Below, piece after piece: positions 16,709-27,446 of a DNA stretch of 64,000 nucleotides. The notes beneath the pieces are model-generated. The model worked only from the letters and a program-made list of their open reading frames with translations. It was not told the origin of the DNA and made no database searches. A program made the translations under genes and the position numbers. Source of the stretch: Streptomyces sp. 2131.1 (GTDB taxonomy: Bacteria; Actinomycetota; Actinomycetes; Streptomycetales; Streptomycetaceae); NCBI RefSeq assembly GCF_900105515.1, contig NZ_FNSY01000001.1:4216001-4280000 (forward strand), in the 5' to 3' direction. How positions within the stretch are numbered: position 1 is the stretch's first letter; every line of letters starts with the position of its first letter.

Positions 16709-18487
16709 TCAGATCCAGGTGTCCAGCCACATCCGGTCGCGCCAGGAGTCCTCCGGGATGGACGTTCCGGTGTACAGGGGCCAGAAGTAGATGAAGTTCC
16801 AGATGATCAGCAGCACCAGCACACCGGCCGCCACCGCCCCAAGCGTCCGGCGCCGTTCACCCGAGGGGTCCGGTTTGGCCAGGCCGAGTTCGTACCGTTC
16901 CCCGGTGTCCGCCGCCGGGCCCAGCATCGCGCCGATCATCATCGTCACCGCGAGGCACAGGAAGGGCACGAACACGACCGCGTAGAAGAGGAAGATCGTG
17001 CGCTCCTGGTACAGGAACCACGGCACCCAGCCCGCGGCCACCCCGCAGGCGATCGCGCCCGCCCGCCAGTCGCGGCGGAAGATCCACCGCCACAGCACGT
17101 ACACCAGGGCGAAGCAGGCCGCCCACCACAGCAGCGGCGTCCCGATCGCCAGCACCTCGCGGGCGCACTTGCCGGTCGACGACGTCGGGCAGCCGTTCTG
17201 CTCCTCGTAGAAGTACGAGACGGGCCGGCCGAGCACGATCCAGCTCCACGGGTTGGACTGGTAGGTGTGCCCGGACGTCAGGTTCACGTGGAACTCGTAG
17301 ACCTGGTACTCGTAGTGCCACAGGCTGCGCAGCCAGTCCGGCAGCCAGGTCCAGTGGCCGCCCTTGCCCTCGGTCGCCGCCCAGTCCCGGTAGTAGCCGC
17401 GGTGGCCCGGCGAGTTGCGGACGATCCAGCCCGTCCAGGACGCGAGGTACGTGGCGACCGCGACCGGCACCACCGAGACGAACGCCGGGAGCACGTCCCG
17501 CCGCAGCACCGCCGTGTACGGGCGCACGGCCCCGGCGGCGCGGCGCGCGCCCGCGTCCCACAACACCGTCATCAGGCCGAACGCGACCATGATGTAGAGG
17601 CCGTTCCACTTCGTGGCGAAGGCCAGGCCCAGCGAGACACCGGCGGCGATCCGCCAGGGCCGCCATCCCAGGCGCAGGTTCTCCGCCACCCGGGCGTCCG
17701 GGCGCAGCACGCCCTCCTCGTCCACCGGCAGCGCCGCCGCCAACCGGCGCCTGGCCCAGTCGCGGTCGATCAGCAGGCAGCCGAACGCGGCCAGCACGAA
17801 GAACATCAGCACCAGGTCGAGCAGCGCGGTGCGGCTCATCACGAAGTGCAGCCCGTCCACCGCGAGCAGCCCGCCCGCCAGGCAGCCGAGGAACGTCGAG
17901 CGGAACAGCCGGCGCCCGATCCGGCACAGCATCAGCACCGACAGCGTGCCGAGCACGGCGACCATGAACCGCCAGCCGAACGGCGTGAACCCGAACATCT
18001 GCTCACCGATGCCGATGATCCACTTGCCGACCGGCGGGTGCACCACGTACCCGGGATCGGTCGGCACGGGCACCTGCGAGGGGTCGTTCAGGATCAGCTT
18101 GTCGACGTCCTTGGGCCACGCGCCCTCGTACCCCTGGTTGATCAGCGCCCAGGAGTCCTTCGCGTAGTACGTCTCGTCGAATATCACCGCGTGCGGGCTG
18201 CCCAGCTTCCAGAAGCGCAGCACCCCCGCGACCGCCGCCACCAGCAGCGGACCGCCCCACGCCGACCAGCGCACCAGCCGGTCGGCGAGCAGCGGCGGCA
18301 CGCCGAGCACCGCCCACAGCTGGTTCCCGGGCCGGGTGTACGGCGGAATGAGCCGCTCCCGCAGCCCGATTCCGGGGCGCGGGGAATGGCCGAAGCGGCG
18401 CAGCCGCCGCTGCCAGGAGGTCGGCTCCGGGCCGTGCTGTTCCCCGGCGTCTTGGCCCTGCCGGGCTTCGGGCGCAGTACTCGTCAC
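16709..18487 (-). CDS. pmt: Protein O-mannosyltransferase (GT39, dolichyl-phosphate-mannose type)
   Basis: This 592-residue membrane enzyme transfers mannose from polyprenyl phosphate to Ser/Thr of exported proteins. The family signature F-D-E-T-Y-Y-A-K, with the catalytic acidic D-E pair in the first extracytoplasmic loop, is at about residue 90; around ten to eleven membrane helices follow, and the C-terminus has the characteristic aromatic W-L-D-T-W-I end. GTG 18487 is chosen because it leaves a normal 60-residue cytoplasmic tail. In S. coelicolor, Pmt is required for infection by phage phiC31 and glycosylates proteins such as PstS. It is divergent from rsmI, as in other Streptomyces. Confidence 0.93.
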   Translation of the reverse strand: MTSTAPEARQGQDAGEQHGPEPTSWQRRLRRFGHSPRPGIGLRERLIPPYTRPGNQLWAVLGVPPLLADRLVRWSAWGGPLLVAAVAGVLRFWKLGSPHAVIFDETYYAKDSWALINQGYEGAWPKDVDKLILNDPSQVPVPTDPGYVVHPPVGKWIIGIGEQMFGFTPFGWRFMVAVLGTLSVLMLCRIGRRLFRSTFLGCLAGGLLAVDGLHFVMSRTALLDLVLMFFVLAAFGCLLIDRDWARRRLAAALPVDEEGVLRPDARVAENLRLGWRPWRIAAGVSLGLAFATKWNGLYIMVAFGLMTVLWDAGARRAAGAVRPYTAVLRRDVLPAFVSVVPVAVATYLASWTGWIVRNSPGHRGYYRDWAATEGKGGHWTWLPDWLRSLWHYEYQVYEFHVNLTSGHTYQSNPWSWIVLGRPVSYFYEEQNGCPTSSTGKCAREVLAIGTPLLWWAACFALVYVLWRWIFRRDWRAGAIACGVAAGWVPWFLYQERTIFLFYAVVFVPFLCLAVTMMIGAMLGPAADTGERYELGLAKPDPSGERRRTLGAVAAGVLVLLIIWNFIYFWPLYTGTSIPEDSWRDRMWLDTWI

Positions 18488-18548
18488 CGCGCCATCGTAG
18501 GGAACACGTCTGTGGGAGCGGTGCTCCCCGTGCGGGAGGATGGGGCTT

Positions 18549-19436
18549 GTGACTGGAACGACTGGAACGCTCGTGCTCGCAGGGACCCCCATCGGCGACC
18601 TGGCGGACGCCCCGCCCCGCCTCGCCGCCGAACTGGAGGCGGCCGACGTCATCGCCGCAGAGGACACCCGCAGGCTCCGCCGGCTTACGCAGGGGCTCGG
18701 CGTCCACACCACGGGGCGGGTCGTCTCCTACTTCGAGGGCAACGAGTCCGCCCGTACGCCCGAACTCGTCGAGGCCCTGGCCGGCGGCGCCCGGGTGCTG
18801 CTGGTCACGGACGCCGGGATGCCGTCCGTCTCCGACCCCGGCTACCGGCTGGTGGCCGCCGCAGTGGAGCAGGACATCAAGGTCACCGCCGTGCCCGGCC
18901 CGTCCGCCGTGCTCACCGCACTGGCCCTGTCCGCGCTGCCGGTGGACCGGTTCTGCTTCGAGGGGTTCCTGCCGCGCAAGGGCGGCGAGCGCCTCTCCAA
19001 ACTCCGCGAGGTGGCCCGCGAGCCCCGCACGATGGTCTTCTTCGAGGCCCCGCACCGGCTCGACGACACCCTCGCCGCGATGGCCGAGGTCTTCGGCGCG
19101 GAGCGGCGGGGTGCCGTGTGCCGCGAGCTGACCAAGACGTACGAGGAGGTCAAGCGCGGTCCGCTGGGCGAGCTGGCCGCCTGGTCGGCCGCCGAGCAGG
19201 TACGCGGCGAGATCACCGTCGTCGTCGAGGGCGCGCCCTCGGGCGGGGAGGATCTGGACGCCGAGGAGCTGGTGCGCAGGGTGCGGGTGCGCGAGGAGGC
19301 GGGGGAGCGGCGCAAGGAGGCGATCGCCGCCGTCGCCACCGAGGCCGGCCTGCCCAAACGCGAGGTCTTCGACGCCGTCGTCGCGGCAAAGAACGCTGCT
19401 CGGACCGGCCATGCGGACGGCAAAGGACTATCGTGA
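18549..19436 (+). CDS. rsmI: 16S rRNA (cytidine1402-2'-O)-methyltransferase RsmI
   Basis: This 295-residue SAM-dependent methyltransferase of the tetrapyrrole-methylase fold modifies C1402 in the ribosomal decoding site. Motifs in order are G-T-P-I-G-D-L, E-D-T-R-R, V-S-D-P-G-Y-R-L-V, P-G-P-S-A-V-L-T-A-L, F-E-G-F-L-P-R-K, F-F-E-A-P-H-R and R-E-L-T-K-T-Y-E-E. GTG 18549 is preferred over ATG 18540 because GGGAGG at 18534-18539 is then 9 nt away; the ATG would touch it. Confidence 0.95.
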   Translation: MTGTTGTLVLAGTPIGDLADAPPRLAAELEAADVIAAEDTRRLRRLTQGLGVHTTGRVVSYFEGNESARTPELVEALAGGARVLLVTDAGMPSVSDPGYRLVAAAVEQDIKVTAVPGPSAVLTALALSALPVDRFCFEGFLPRKGGERLSKLREVAREPRTMVFFEAPHRLDDTLAAMAEVFGAERRGAVCRELTKTYEEVKRGPLGELAAWSAAEQVRGEITVVVEGAPSGGEDLDAEELVRRVRVREEAGERRKEAIAAVATEAGLPKREVFDAVVAAKNAARTGHADGKGLS

Positions 19437-19570
19437 AAAGCAAAGCGAGAGCCGCGTACCGGCCCCTTTGACCACGACGAGGCCAAAACCGCTCCAACAC
19501 TCGGCAGGGCCCGGTGCGCTCCCGCCGGAGAAGGCGTCCACTGGAAGACAGGGCGCATTCTCCGGAGTGC

Positions 19571-19585
19571 TTGTCCGACGGACAA
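19571..19585 (+). promoter_or_regulatory. Inverted repeat just before the zinc-ribbon gene
   Basis: TTGTCC-GAC-GGACAA is a perfect 6-3-6 palindrome ending 1 nt before the AGAGGAG ribosome binding site of the next gene. It could be an operator or an RNA hairpin affecting translation. Confidence 0.4.
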
Positions 19586-19596
19586 GAGGAGCAGGC

Positions 19597-19986
19597 ATGA
19601 GCGACACCACAGCAACCACCGCGCACGAGGCATACGCCTTCGCCTGCATGAGGTGCGGACACGGGTGGGAGCAGTCCTACGAGATAGAGCACCACGTCGA
19701 CGCGTCCGGTCACGCGTACGTGGTCTACAAGGCGGACGGTGAACGGGTGCCCTCGCCCCTCTCCACCCCCACCTGCGCCAACTGCGGCGGGCACGTCGTA
19801 CGGATCATGCGGGCCGGCCGGGTATCGACCGTCCAGCAGCTCCTGCGCAACCCCGGCCGCTCCCAGCCCCCGGCCGGTCCGCTGGTCCCGGAGGAGCCGG
19901 CCGCGGAGCCCGTGGCCGCCACCGCCGCCCCGGCCGCCGGCCACCACTGGCACCTGTCCGACCTCCTGCACCCCTTCCGCAAGTGA
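19597..19986 (+). CDS. Small zinc-ribbon protein of unknown function
   Basis: This 129-residue protein has two CxxC knuckles, C-M-R-C near residue 16 and C-A-N-C near residue 60, that should bind one zinc ion. A Pro/Ala-rich spacer and a short basic C-terminal helix ending H-P-F-R-K follow. AGAGGAGC precedes ATG 19597. It lies between rsmI and tatD on the same strand. I do not recognise a family beyond the zinc ribbon; nucleic-acid or protein binding is possible. Confidence 0.75.
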   Translation: MSDTTATTAHEAYAFACMRCGHGWEQSYEIEHHVDASGHAYVVYKADGERVPSPLSTPTCANCGGHVVRIMRAGRVSTVQQLLRNPGRSQPPAGPLVPEEPAAEPVAATAAPAAGHHWHLSDLLHPFRK

Positions 19987-20028
19987 CCCCGTAGGCCGGT
20001 GCGCCGCGATCCTCGTACGATCGGGGCC

Positions 20029-20895
20029 ATGAGCCGCACCGAAGCCCCGCCCCTGCCGGAACCCCTCCGGGTGCCGGTCGCCGATTCGCACACCCACCTG
20101 GACATGCAGGACGGCACCGTCGAGGAGGGCCTCGCCAGGGCCGCCGCGGTGAACGTGACGACCGTGGTCCAGGTGGGCTGCGACGTGAAGGGGTCCCGCT
20201 GGGCCGCCGAGACCGCCGCCGCGCACGCCAACGTGCACGCGGCGGTGGCCCTCCACCCGAACGAGGCGCCGCGCATCGTGCACGGGGACCCGGACGGCTG
20301 GTCGCGGCAGGGGGCGCGTGAAGGGGGCGGTACGGCCGCGCTGCACGACGCCCTCGCCGAGATCGACGCGCTGGCCGCGCTGCCGCACGTACGCGGGGTC
20401 GGCGAGACCGGGCTCGACCACTTCCGGACCGGGCCCGAGGGCATGGCCGCCCAGGAGGAGTCCTTCCGGGCCCACATCGAGATCGCCAAGCGGCACGGCA
20501 AGGCCCTCGTCATCCACGACCGCGAGGCCCACGCGGACGTCCTGCGCATCCTCGCGGACGCGGGGGCGCCCGAGCGGACCGTCTTCCACTGCTACTCCGG
20601 CGACGCGGACATGGCGCGGATCTGCGCGGACGCCGGGTACTTCATGTCGTTCGCCGGCAACATGACCTTCAAGAACGCCCAGCCCCTGCGCGACGCACTG
20701 GCGGTCGCCCCGCTGGAACTGGTCCTGGTCGAGACGGACGCCCCGTTCCTGACCCCGGCGCCGTACCGGGGGCGGCCCAACGCCCCGTACCTGATCCCGG
20801 TCACGCTGCGGGCGATGGCGGCGGTGAAGGGCCTGGACGAGGACACGCTGGCCGAGGCGATCGCGGACAACACGGCGCGGGCCTTCGACTACTGA
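20029..20895 (+). CDS. tatD: TatD-family metal-dependent DNase
   Basis: This 288-residue TIM-barrel metal hydrolase has the TatD metal-ligand pattern: S-H-T-H-L-D near residue 22, G-E-T-G-L-D (conserved E), H-D-R-E-A-H, F-H-C-Y-S-G and E-T-D-A-P-F-L-T-P. Family members are 3'-5' exonucleases. The gene sits 94 bp upstream of rsmA, the common actinobacterial order, with a strong hairpin between. The first half has an A/V-rich insertion but all metal residues are kept. Confidence 0.93.
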   Translation: MSRTEAPPLPEPLRVPVADSHTHLDMQDGTVEEGLARAAAVNVTTVVQVGCDVKGSRWAAETAAAHANVHAAVALHPNEAPRIVHGDPDGWSRQGAREGGGTAALHDALAEIDALAALPHVRGVGETGLDHFRTGPEGMAAQEESFRAHIEIAKRHGKALVIHDREAHADVLRILADAGAPERTVFHCYSGDADMARICADAGYFMSFAGNMTFKNAQPLRDALAVAPLELVLVETDAPFLTPAPYRGRPNAPYLIPVTLRAMAAVKGLDEDTLAEAIADNTARAFDY

Positions 20896-20903
20896 GCGGG
20901 GGC

Positions 20904-20935
20904 CCGAGCCGCGTGAGTCGACTTACGCGGCTCGG
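20904..20935 (+). terminator. Hairpin terminator after tatD
   Basis: A stem of 11 bp (20904-20914 with 20925-20935) encloses AGTCGACT, itself a palindrome, 8 nt after the tatD stop. Confidence 0.75.
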
Positions 20936-20989
20936 ACGACGAGCCCGCTGAGCGGCGAAGCAGCTCCGCGAGCGCCTTACGCTTTACAG

Positions 20990-21874
20990 GTGAGTACCAC
21001 TGAGCCCGACGCCCTCCTGGGCCCCGCAGACATCCGCGAGCTGGCCGACGCGCTGGGCGTACGCCCCACCAAGCAGCGCGGCCAGAACTTCGTCATCGAC
21101 GCCAACACGGTCCGCCGGATCGTGCGCACGGCGCAGGTGCGGCCGGACGACGTGGTGGTCGAGATCGGGCCGGGCCTCGGCTCGCTGACCCTCGCACTCC
21201 TCGAGGTCGCCGACCGCGTCGTCGCCGTCGAGATCGACGACGTCCTCGCGGCGGCCCTGCCCTCCACCGTCGCCGCCCGGATGCCCGCCCGCGCCGACCG
21301 CTTCGCGCTGGTGCACTCGGACGCCATGCTCGTACGGGAACTGCCGGGCCCGCCGCCCACCGCGCTGGTGGCCAACCTCCCGTACAACGTCGCCGTGCCG
21401 GTGCTGCTCACCGTCCTCGACCGCTTCCCGAGCATCGAGCGCACGCTCGTCATGGTGCAGGCGGAGGTCGCCGACCGGCTGGCCGCGCGGCCCGGCAACA
21501 AGGTCTACGGCGTGCCGTCGGTGAAGGCCGGTTGGTACACGGACGTCAAGCGCGCCGGATCCATCGGCCGCAAGGTGTTCTGGCCCGCCCCGAACGTCGA
21601 CTCCGGGCTCGTCTCGCTGGTGCGCCGCAGTGAACCCGTGGCGACGACGGCCAGCAAGGAAGAGGTCTTCGCGGTCGTCGACGCGGCGTTCGCCCAGCGC
21701 CGCAAGACGCTGCGCGCGGCACTCGCGGGCTGGGCCGGCTCCGCACCGGCCGCCGAGGCCGCCCTGCTCGCGGCGGGGATCTCGCCGCAGGCGCGCGGGG
21801 AGTCCCTGACGGTCGAGGAGTTCGCCGCCGTCGCCGAGAACAAGCCCGCCGCCGAGAACGGGAGCGCCCAGTGA
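20990..21874 (+). CDS. rsmA: 16S rRNA dimethyladenosine transferase RsmA (KsgA)
   Basis: This 294-residue enzyme dimethylates A1518 and A1519 of 16S rRNA. It shows Q-N-F near residue 32, the SAM motif V-E-I-G-P-G-L-G (57-64), L-V-A-N-L-P-Y-N catalytic motif IV and a C-terminal helical domain with Q-R-R-K-T-L-R. The GTG start at 20990 gives the normal N-terminus. Its stop overlaps ispE (GTGA), a pairing conserved in actinobacteria. Confidence 0.96.
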   Translation: MSTTEPDALLGPADIRELADALGVRPTKQRGQNFVIDANTVRRIVRTAQVRPDDVVVEIGPGLGSLTLALLEVADRVVAVEIDDVLAAALPSTVAARMPARADRFALVHSDAMLVRELPGPPPTALVANLPYNVAVPVLLTVLDRFPSIERTLVMVQAEVADRLAARPGNKVYGVPSVKAGWYTDVKRAGSIGRKVFWPAPNVDSGLVSLVRRSEPVATTASKEEVFAVVDAAFAQRRKTLRAALAGWAGSAPAAEAALLAAGISPQARGESLTVEEFAAVAENKPAAENGSAQ

Positions 21875-22764
21875 GTGTCACCGTACGGGTCCCCGCCAAG
21901 GTCAACGTCCAGCTCGCGGTCGGGGCCGCGCGCCCCGACGGCTTCCACGACCTGGCGAACGTCTTCCTCGCCGTCGGCCTGTACGACGAGGTCACCGTCA
22001 CCCCCGCCGACAGCCTGCGGATCACCTGCTCCGGGCCGGACGCGGCGCAGGTCCCGCTGGACGCGTCGAACCTGGCGGCCCGGGCGGCGTCCGCGCTGGC
22101 CGCGCGCCACGGCATCGCGCCGGACGTGCACATCCACATCGACAAGGACATCCCGGTCGCCGGCGGCATGGCCGGCGGCAGCGCGGACGGGGCCGGCGCC
22201 CTGCTGGCCTGCGACGCGCTGTGGGGGACCGGCACCCCGCGCGAGGACCTCCTCGCGCTCTGCGCCGAACTGGGCAGCGATGTGCCGTTCAGCCTGGTCG
22301 GCGGCGCCGCGCTCGGCACCGGCCGGGGCGAGCGGCTGACCCCGGCCGAGGTCGGCGGCACCTTCCACTGGGTGTTCGCGGTGGCCGACGGCGGGCTCTC
22401 CACCCCGGCGGTGTACCGCGAGTTCGACCGCCTCACCGAGGGCACCCGCGTCCCTGGGCCCGTCGCCTCGGACACGCTCCTGGACGCCCTGCGGTCGGGC
22501 GACGCGAAAGCCTTGGCCGCCGTCCTGAGCAACGACCTCCAGGCCCCCGCGCTCTCGCTGCGCCCCTCCCTGTCCGCCACGCTGGCGGCGGGCACCGAGG
22601 CGGGCGCGCTGGCCGCCCTGGTCTCGGGCTCGGGCCCGACGACCGCGTTCCTCACGGAGGACGAGGCGACGGCCGGCCGGGTGGCCGCCGCCCTCACCGC
22701 CTCGGGAACCTGCCGCACGGCGCGCACGGCGGTGTCCCCGGCCCCGGGGGCGACGGTTCTCTAG
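21871..22764 (+). CDS. ispE: 4-diphosphocytidyl-2-C-methyl-D-erythritol kinase IspE
   Basis: This 297-residue GHMP kinase catalyses the ATP-dependent 2-phosphorylation of CDP-ME in the MEP isoprenoid pathway. V-R-V-P-A-K-V-N opens the protein, P-V-A-G-G-M-A-G-G-S-A-D is the ATP-binding loop and S-G-S-G-P-T-T is the third GHMP motif. It is coupled to rsmA by a 4-base overlap. Confidence 0.96.
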   Translation: MSVTVRVPAKVNVQLAVGAARPDGFHDLANVFLAVGLYDEVTVTPADSLRITCSGPDAAQVPLDASNLAARAASALAARHGIAPDVHIHIDKDIPVAGGMAGGSADGAGALLACDALWGTGTPREDLLALCAELGSDVPFSLVGGAALGTGRGERLTPAEVGGTFHWVFAVADGGLSTPAVYREFDRLTEGTRVPGPVASDTLLDALRSGDAKALAAVLSNDLQAPALSLRPSLSATLAAGTEAGALAALVSGSGPTTAFLTEDEATAGRVAAALTASGTCRTARTAVSPAPGATVL

Positions 22765-22768
22765 GGCC

Positions 22769-23398
22769 TCAGCCCAGCCGTACCGACGCCTTCGCCAGCT
22801 CGTACGCCGGGAGCATGCCCCCGTGCTCGGCCGAGTCCAGGCCGCCGAGGTGGACCACGACCGGGCCCCCGGGGGTCGAGAGGGCGAAGGCGTGGGCGGG
22901 GCGGTCCTCGTCCATCAGCTCGCTGTGCAGGGTGTAGGTCACCTCGGTCAGCGCCGGCTTTCCGGCGTCGACCTCCTTGTAGACGGCCTTGGAGGAGTTC
23001 TCGTCGGCCTTGACGAAGCTCTCCAGCGTCTCGCGCGGCGAAGCGCCCTTGTCCTTGCCCTGCCACACCCGCAGGAAGCCGATGTGCCCGGCCGGCTTGG
23101 CGTCGATCTCGCAGACCATGGTGACCGGGCCCTGCGTCCCGAGTTCGGCCAGCTCCGAGTCCGGGTCGACCGACACGGCCTTCGGCTTCCAGTCCTTCGC
23201 CAGGTCGAACGTCACCGGCAGCTCGCAGCCGGAGCCGGCGCCCCCGACCGTGCCGCCCTTGGCCGCTGCCTTCGCGGCGGGCGCCGCGGACTTCTCCGCC
23301 TTCGCGCCGTCACCGGAGTCCGCGTCCGACGAGCAGCCGGTCACCGTGGCCGCGGCCAGCAGTACGGGCAGCAGCCCGCGCACCGTACGACGTGTCAT
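22769..23398 (-). CDS. Putative lipoprotein of unknown function
   Basis: This 209-residue exported protein begins M-T-R-R-T-V-R, has a hydrophobic core and a lipobox V-T-G-C with Cys22 as the lipidation site. A low-complexity Ala/Lys/Ser linker (about 25-55) precedes a globular domain with two Cys that could pair. No enzyme motif is seen. Its stop faces the ispE stop with only 4 nt between. Confidence 0.75.
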   Translation of the reverse strand: MTRRTVRGLLPVLLAAATVTGCSSDADSGDGAKAEKSAAPAAKAAAKGGTVGGAGSGCELPVTFDLAKDWKPKAVSVDPDSELAELGTQGPVTMVCEIDAKPAGHIGFLRVWQGKDKGASPRETLESFVKADENSSKAVYKEVDAGKPALTEVTYTLHSELMDEDRPAHAFALSTPGGPVVVHLGGLDSAEHGGMLPAYELAKASVRLG

Positions 23399-23535
23399 GA
23401 CAATCCCCACCCCTGAATTCCCCACCTCTTGATCGTTGCGCGCAACGTACACCGGGCCCGGCGGGCGCTCGTACGGAGGTCCGCGCGGCGGCGACTACGC
23501 TGAAGGCCAGAGTCTTCCTTCGAGCTGGAGCGTTC

Positions 23536-25353
<1,818 letters not shown>

Positions 25354-25413
25354 CCGCTGAACCGTTCGCCGTAGCAACGATGCGGCAACGGGTGTGACTG
25401 CGGGGGCCCGTGG

Positions 25414-25430
25414 GGCGGGTGGTAGAAAGA
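25414..25430 (+). promoter_or_regulatory. Shared upstream motif of beta-propeller genes (copy 1)
   Basis: GGCGGGTGGTAGAAAGA lies 67 bp before the first beta-propeller gene. Sixteen of 17 bases match the motif at 27278-27294 upstream of its paralogue, although the flanking DNA differs. It may be a promoter element or a regulator site. Confidence 0.45.
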
Positions 25431-25497
25431 GGACTCGCCCGGTACGGGGTACGAACGTGCCGCTTCGCAGGCGACAACGGAACAGGGGGACCGGTAG

Positions 25498-27198
25498 ATG
25501 AGTCAGCCGCCCGGACAGCAGCCGCCGCAGGACGGGTTCGGAGCACCGTACGATCCGGCGACCGGCCCGTACACACAGCCCGGCTACGGCTACCCGCCGC
25601 AGGGTCACGGACAGGCCCAGCCCGGCCCCTACGCCCAGCCCGGCCCCTACGCCCAGCCCGGCCCGTACACGCAGCCGGGCCTGCACCAGATGCCCACCCA
25701 GCAGTACGGCGCCCCGCCGCCGGGCGGCCCGCAGGGCGGAGGCGGACGGTTCCGCGGCAGGGGCGCGAAGATCGTCGGGGCCGTGGTCGCCGTGGCGCTC
25801 CTCGCCGGCGCCGGGATCTGGTTCGCCACCGGCGGGAACGGGGACGACGACAAGCCCCTGTCGGGCCCGACCCACTCCGCGAAGCCCACGGTGACGCCGT
25901 CGCCGACCAAGGGCGGGGCCACCGGGGAACCGGTGGTCAGCCCGGAGGAGGAGGCGCGGACCATCAACGCCGGCGTGAAGCCCGGCGAGGCGAAGGTCGC
26001 CTGGATCCAGAAGGGCGGCATCGACCTGCCGCGCTACGGCGACGACATGTTCGGCCCCTGGTTCGCCGGGGACACCGTCGCCAGGGCGCTGTTCAAGACG
26101 GTCTCCGGCTATTCGGTCGCGGACGGCACCCTGAAGTGGACCCTCCGGCTGCCCACCCGGATGTGCGCGGCCCCCTCGCAGCCCACCGCCGACGGCAAGA
26201 TCGTCCTCGGGATCAGGCACGACACCACGGAGGGCTCCGACTGCGACACGCTGCAGATGGTCGACGTGCGGACCGGCAAGGCCGGGTGGCGCAAGTCGTT
26301 CGTCCGCAAGGGCCTCTGGGACGGTCTCTCCGACCTCGCGATGTCCATCAACGGCGACACCGTCACCGCCGGACGCACCGGCCGCACCGAAGGCTTCCGG
26401 GTCAGCGACGGCAAGAAGCTCTTCGGCCAACGCGAGGACCCGTGCCAGCCGTTCGGCCTGGCCAGCGGCCCGGTCGCCATAGCCGCGGTCAGCTGCCACA
26501 CCGCCGACGACCAGTACAAGGACCAGCGGGTCGAGCGCATCGACCCGGCCACCGGCAAGACCCTGTGGTCGTACAAGCTCAAGAAGATCTGGGAGGTCGG
26601 GCAGATCTACTCGGTCAGCCCGCTGGTGATCTCGCTCAAGCAGTCGGACGACCCCGACAAGTGGGCGATCCTCGCCCTCAACGCCGACGGCACCTACCGC
26701 TCCCAGCTTTCCGGAGGACCGGACAACCTCCAGGTCAACTGCGACGAGCACCTGATGACGAGCAAGGGGAACCTGGACAACTGCGTGGGTGTGGCCGCCG
26801 ACGCGAACACGTTCTACATGCACACCGGGATCGACGCGGTCGCCGGCCACGGCAACAAGATCGTCGCGTTCGACCTCTCCACCGGCAAGTACCGCTGGTC
26901 GGCGGACGGGCCGGGCGGTCAGACCGCCATCCCGGTGCGCACGGAGGGCGGCAAGCTGCTGATGTACGTGGAGGCGATGAAGGGGAAGGGCGGCGGGATC
27001 GCCTCGCTCCCCTCCACCGGCGGCACCCCGCGCTTCGTGCTGCGCCACCCGGTGTCCGGCGTCGACCTGGAGCGCGGCTTCTACGAACCGCGCATCACGT
27101 ACACCGGCGGGCGCACCTTCCTGTCGCGGACGAGGGTCTCCGGCGAGAAGGACGGGGACGAGATCGAGGCGCGGTCCATGGCGGTCTTCGAGAACTGA
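25498..27198 (+). CDS. Membrane-anchored PQQ-like beta-propeller protein (paralogue 1 of 3)
   Basis: This 566-residue type II membrane protein has a cytoplasmic Gln/Pro/Gly/Tyr-rich tail (residues 1-85, with Q-P-G-P-Y repeats), one membrane helix (about 95-118) and a large extracellular PQQ/BamB-like beta-propeller with repeated blade motifs such as D-P-A-T-G-K-T-L-W-S-Y and A-F-D-L-S-T-G-K-Y-R-W. Two Cys pairs suggest disulfides. No catalytic quinoprotein residues can be assigned, so a binding or scaffolding role is more likely. The two genes that follow are paralogues. Confidence 0.85.
   Translation: MSQPPGQQPPQDGFGAPYDPATGPYTQPGYGYPPQGHGQAQPGPYAQPGPYAQPGPYTQPGLHQMPTQQYGAPPPGGPQGGGGRFRGRGAKIVGAVVAVALLAGAGIWFATGGNGDDDKPLSGPTHSAKPTVTPSPTKGGATGEPVVSPEEEARTINAGVKPGEAKVAWIQKGGIDLPRYGDDMFGPWFAGDTVARALFKTVSGYSVADGTLKWTLRLPTRMCAAPSQPTADGKIVLGIRHDTTEGSDCDTLQMVDVRTGKAGWRKSFVRKGLWDGLSDLAMSINGDTVTAGRTGRTEGFRVSDGKKLFGQREDPCQPFGLASGPVAIAAVSCHTADDQYKDQRVERIDPATGKTLWSYKLKKIWEVGQIYSVSPLVISLKQSDDPDKWAILALNADGTYRSQLSGGPDNLQVNCDEHLMTSKGNLDNCVGVAADANTFYMHTGIDAVAGHGNKIVAFDLSTGKYRWSADGPGGQTAIPVRTEGGKLLMYVEAMKGKGGGIASLPSTGGTPRFVLRHPVSGVDLERGFYEPRITYTGGRTFLSRTRVSGEKDGDEIEARSMAVFEN
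25621..25674 (+). repeat. 18-bp in-frame tandem repeat encoding PGPYAQ
   Basis: Three 18-bp units (25621-25638, 25639-25656, 25657-25674; the first two identical) encode the Pro-rich tail of the first beta-propeller protein. Confidence 0.9.
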
Positions 27199-27277
27199 CG
27201 GGCCGGAGCATCACGGCTCCATCACGGCCCGGTCCTCCCTTGGGAACAGGGGTGGACCGAACCGGAAGACCCCCTCC

Positions 27278-27294
27278 GGCGGGTGGTACAAAGA
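27278..27294 (+). promoter_or_regulatory. Shared upstream motif of beta-propeller genes (copy 2)
   Basis: GGCGGGTGGTACAAAGA lies 152 bp before the second beta-propeller gene and differs from copy 1 at one base. Confidence 0.45.
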
Positions 27295-27446
27295 AGTCCC
27301 GCTCGACTGACGTGACACTGCGGGATCCATGCCCGATTCGCTCCATTCCGTCGTGGTCCGGGGGGTCTTGACCGACCCGGGGACCACCGGCGGGATCGCG
27401 GGGGAGTCCGGAACGGGCACCGGACCGCACGAAGGGGGACGCGCTG

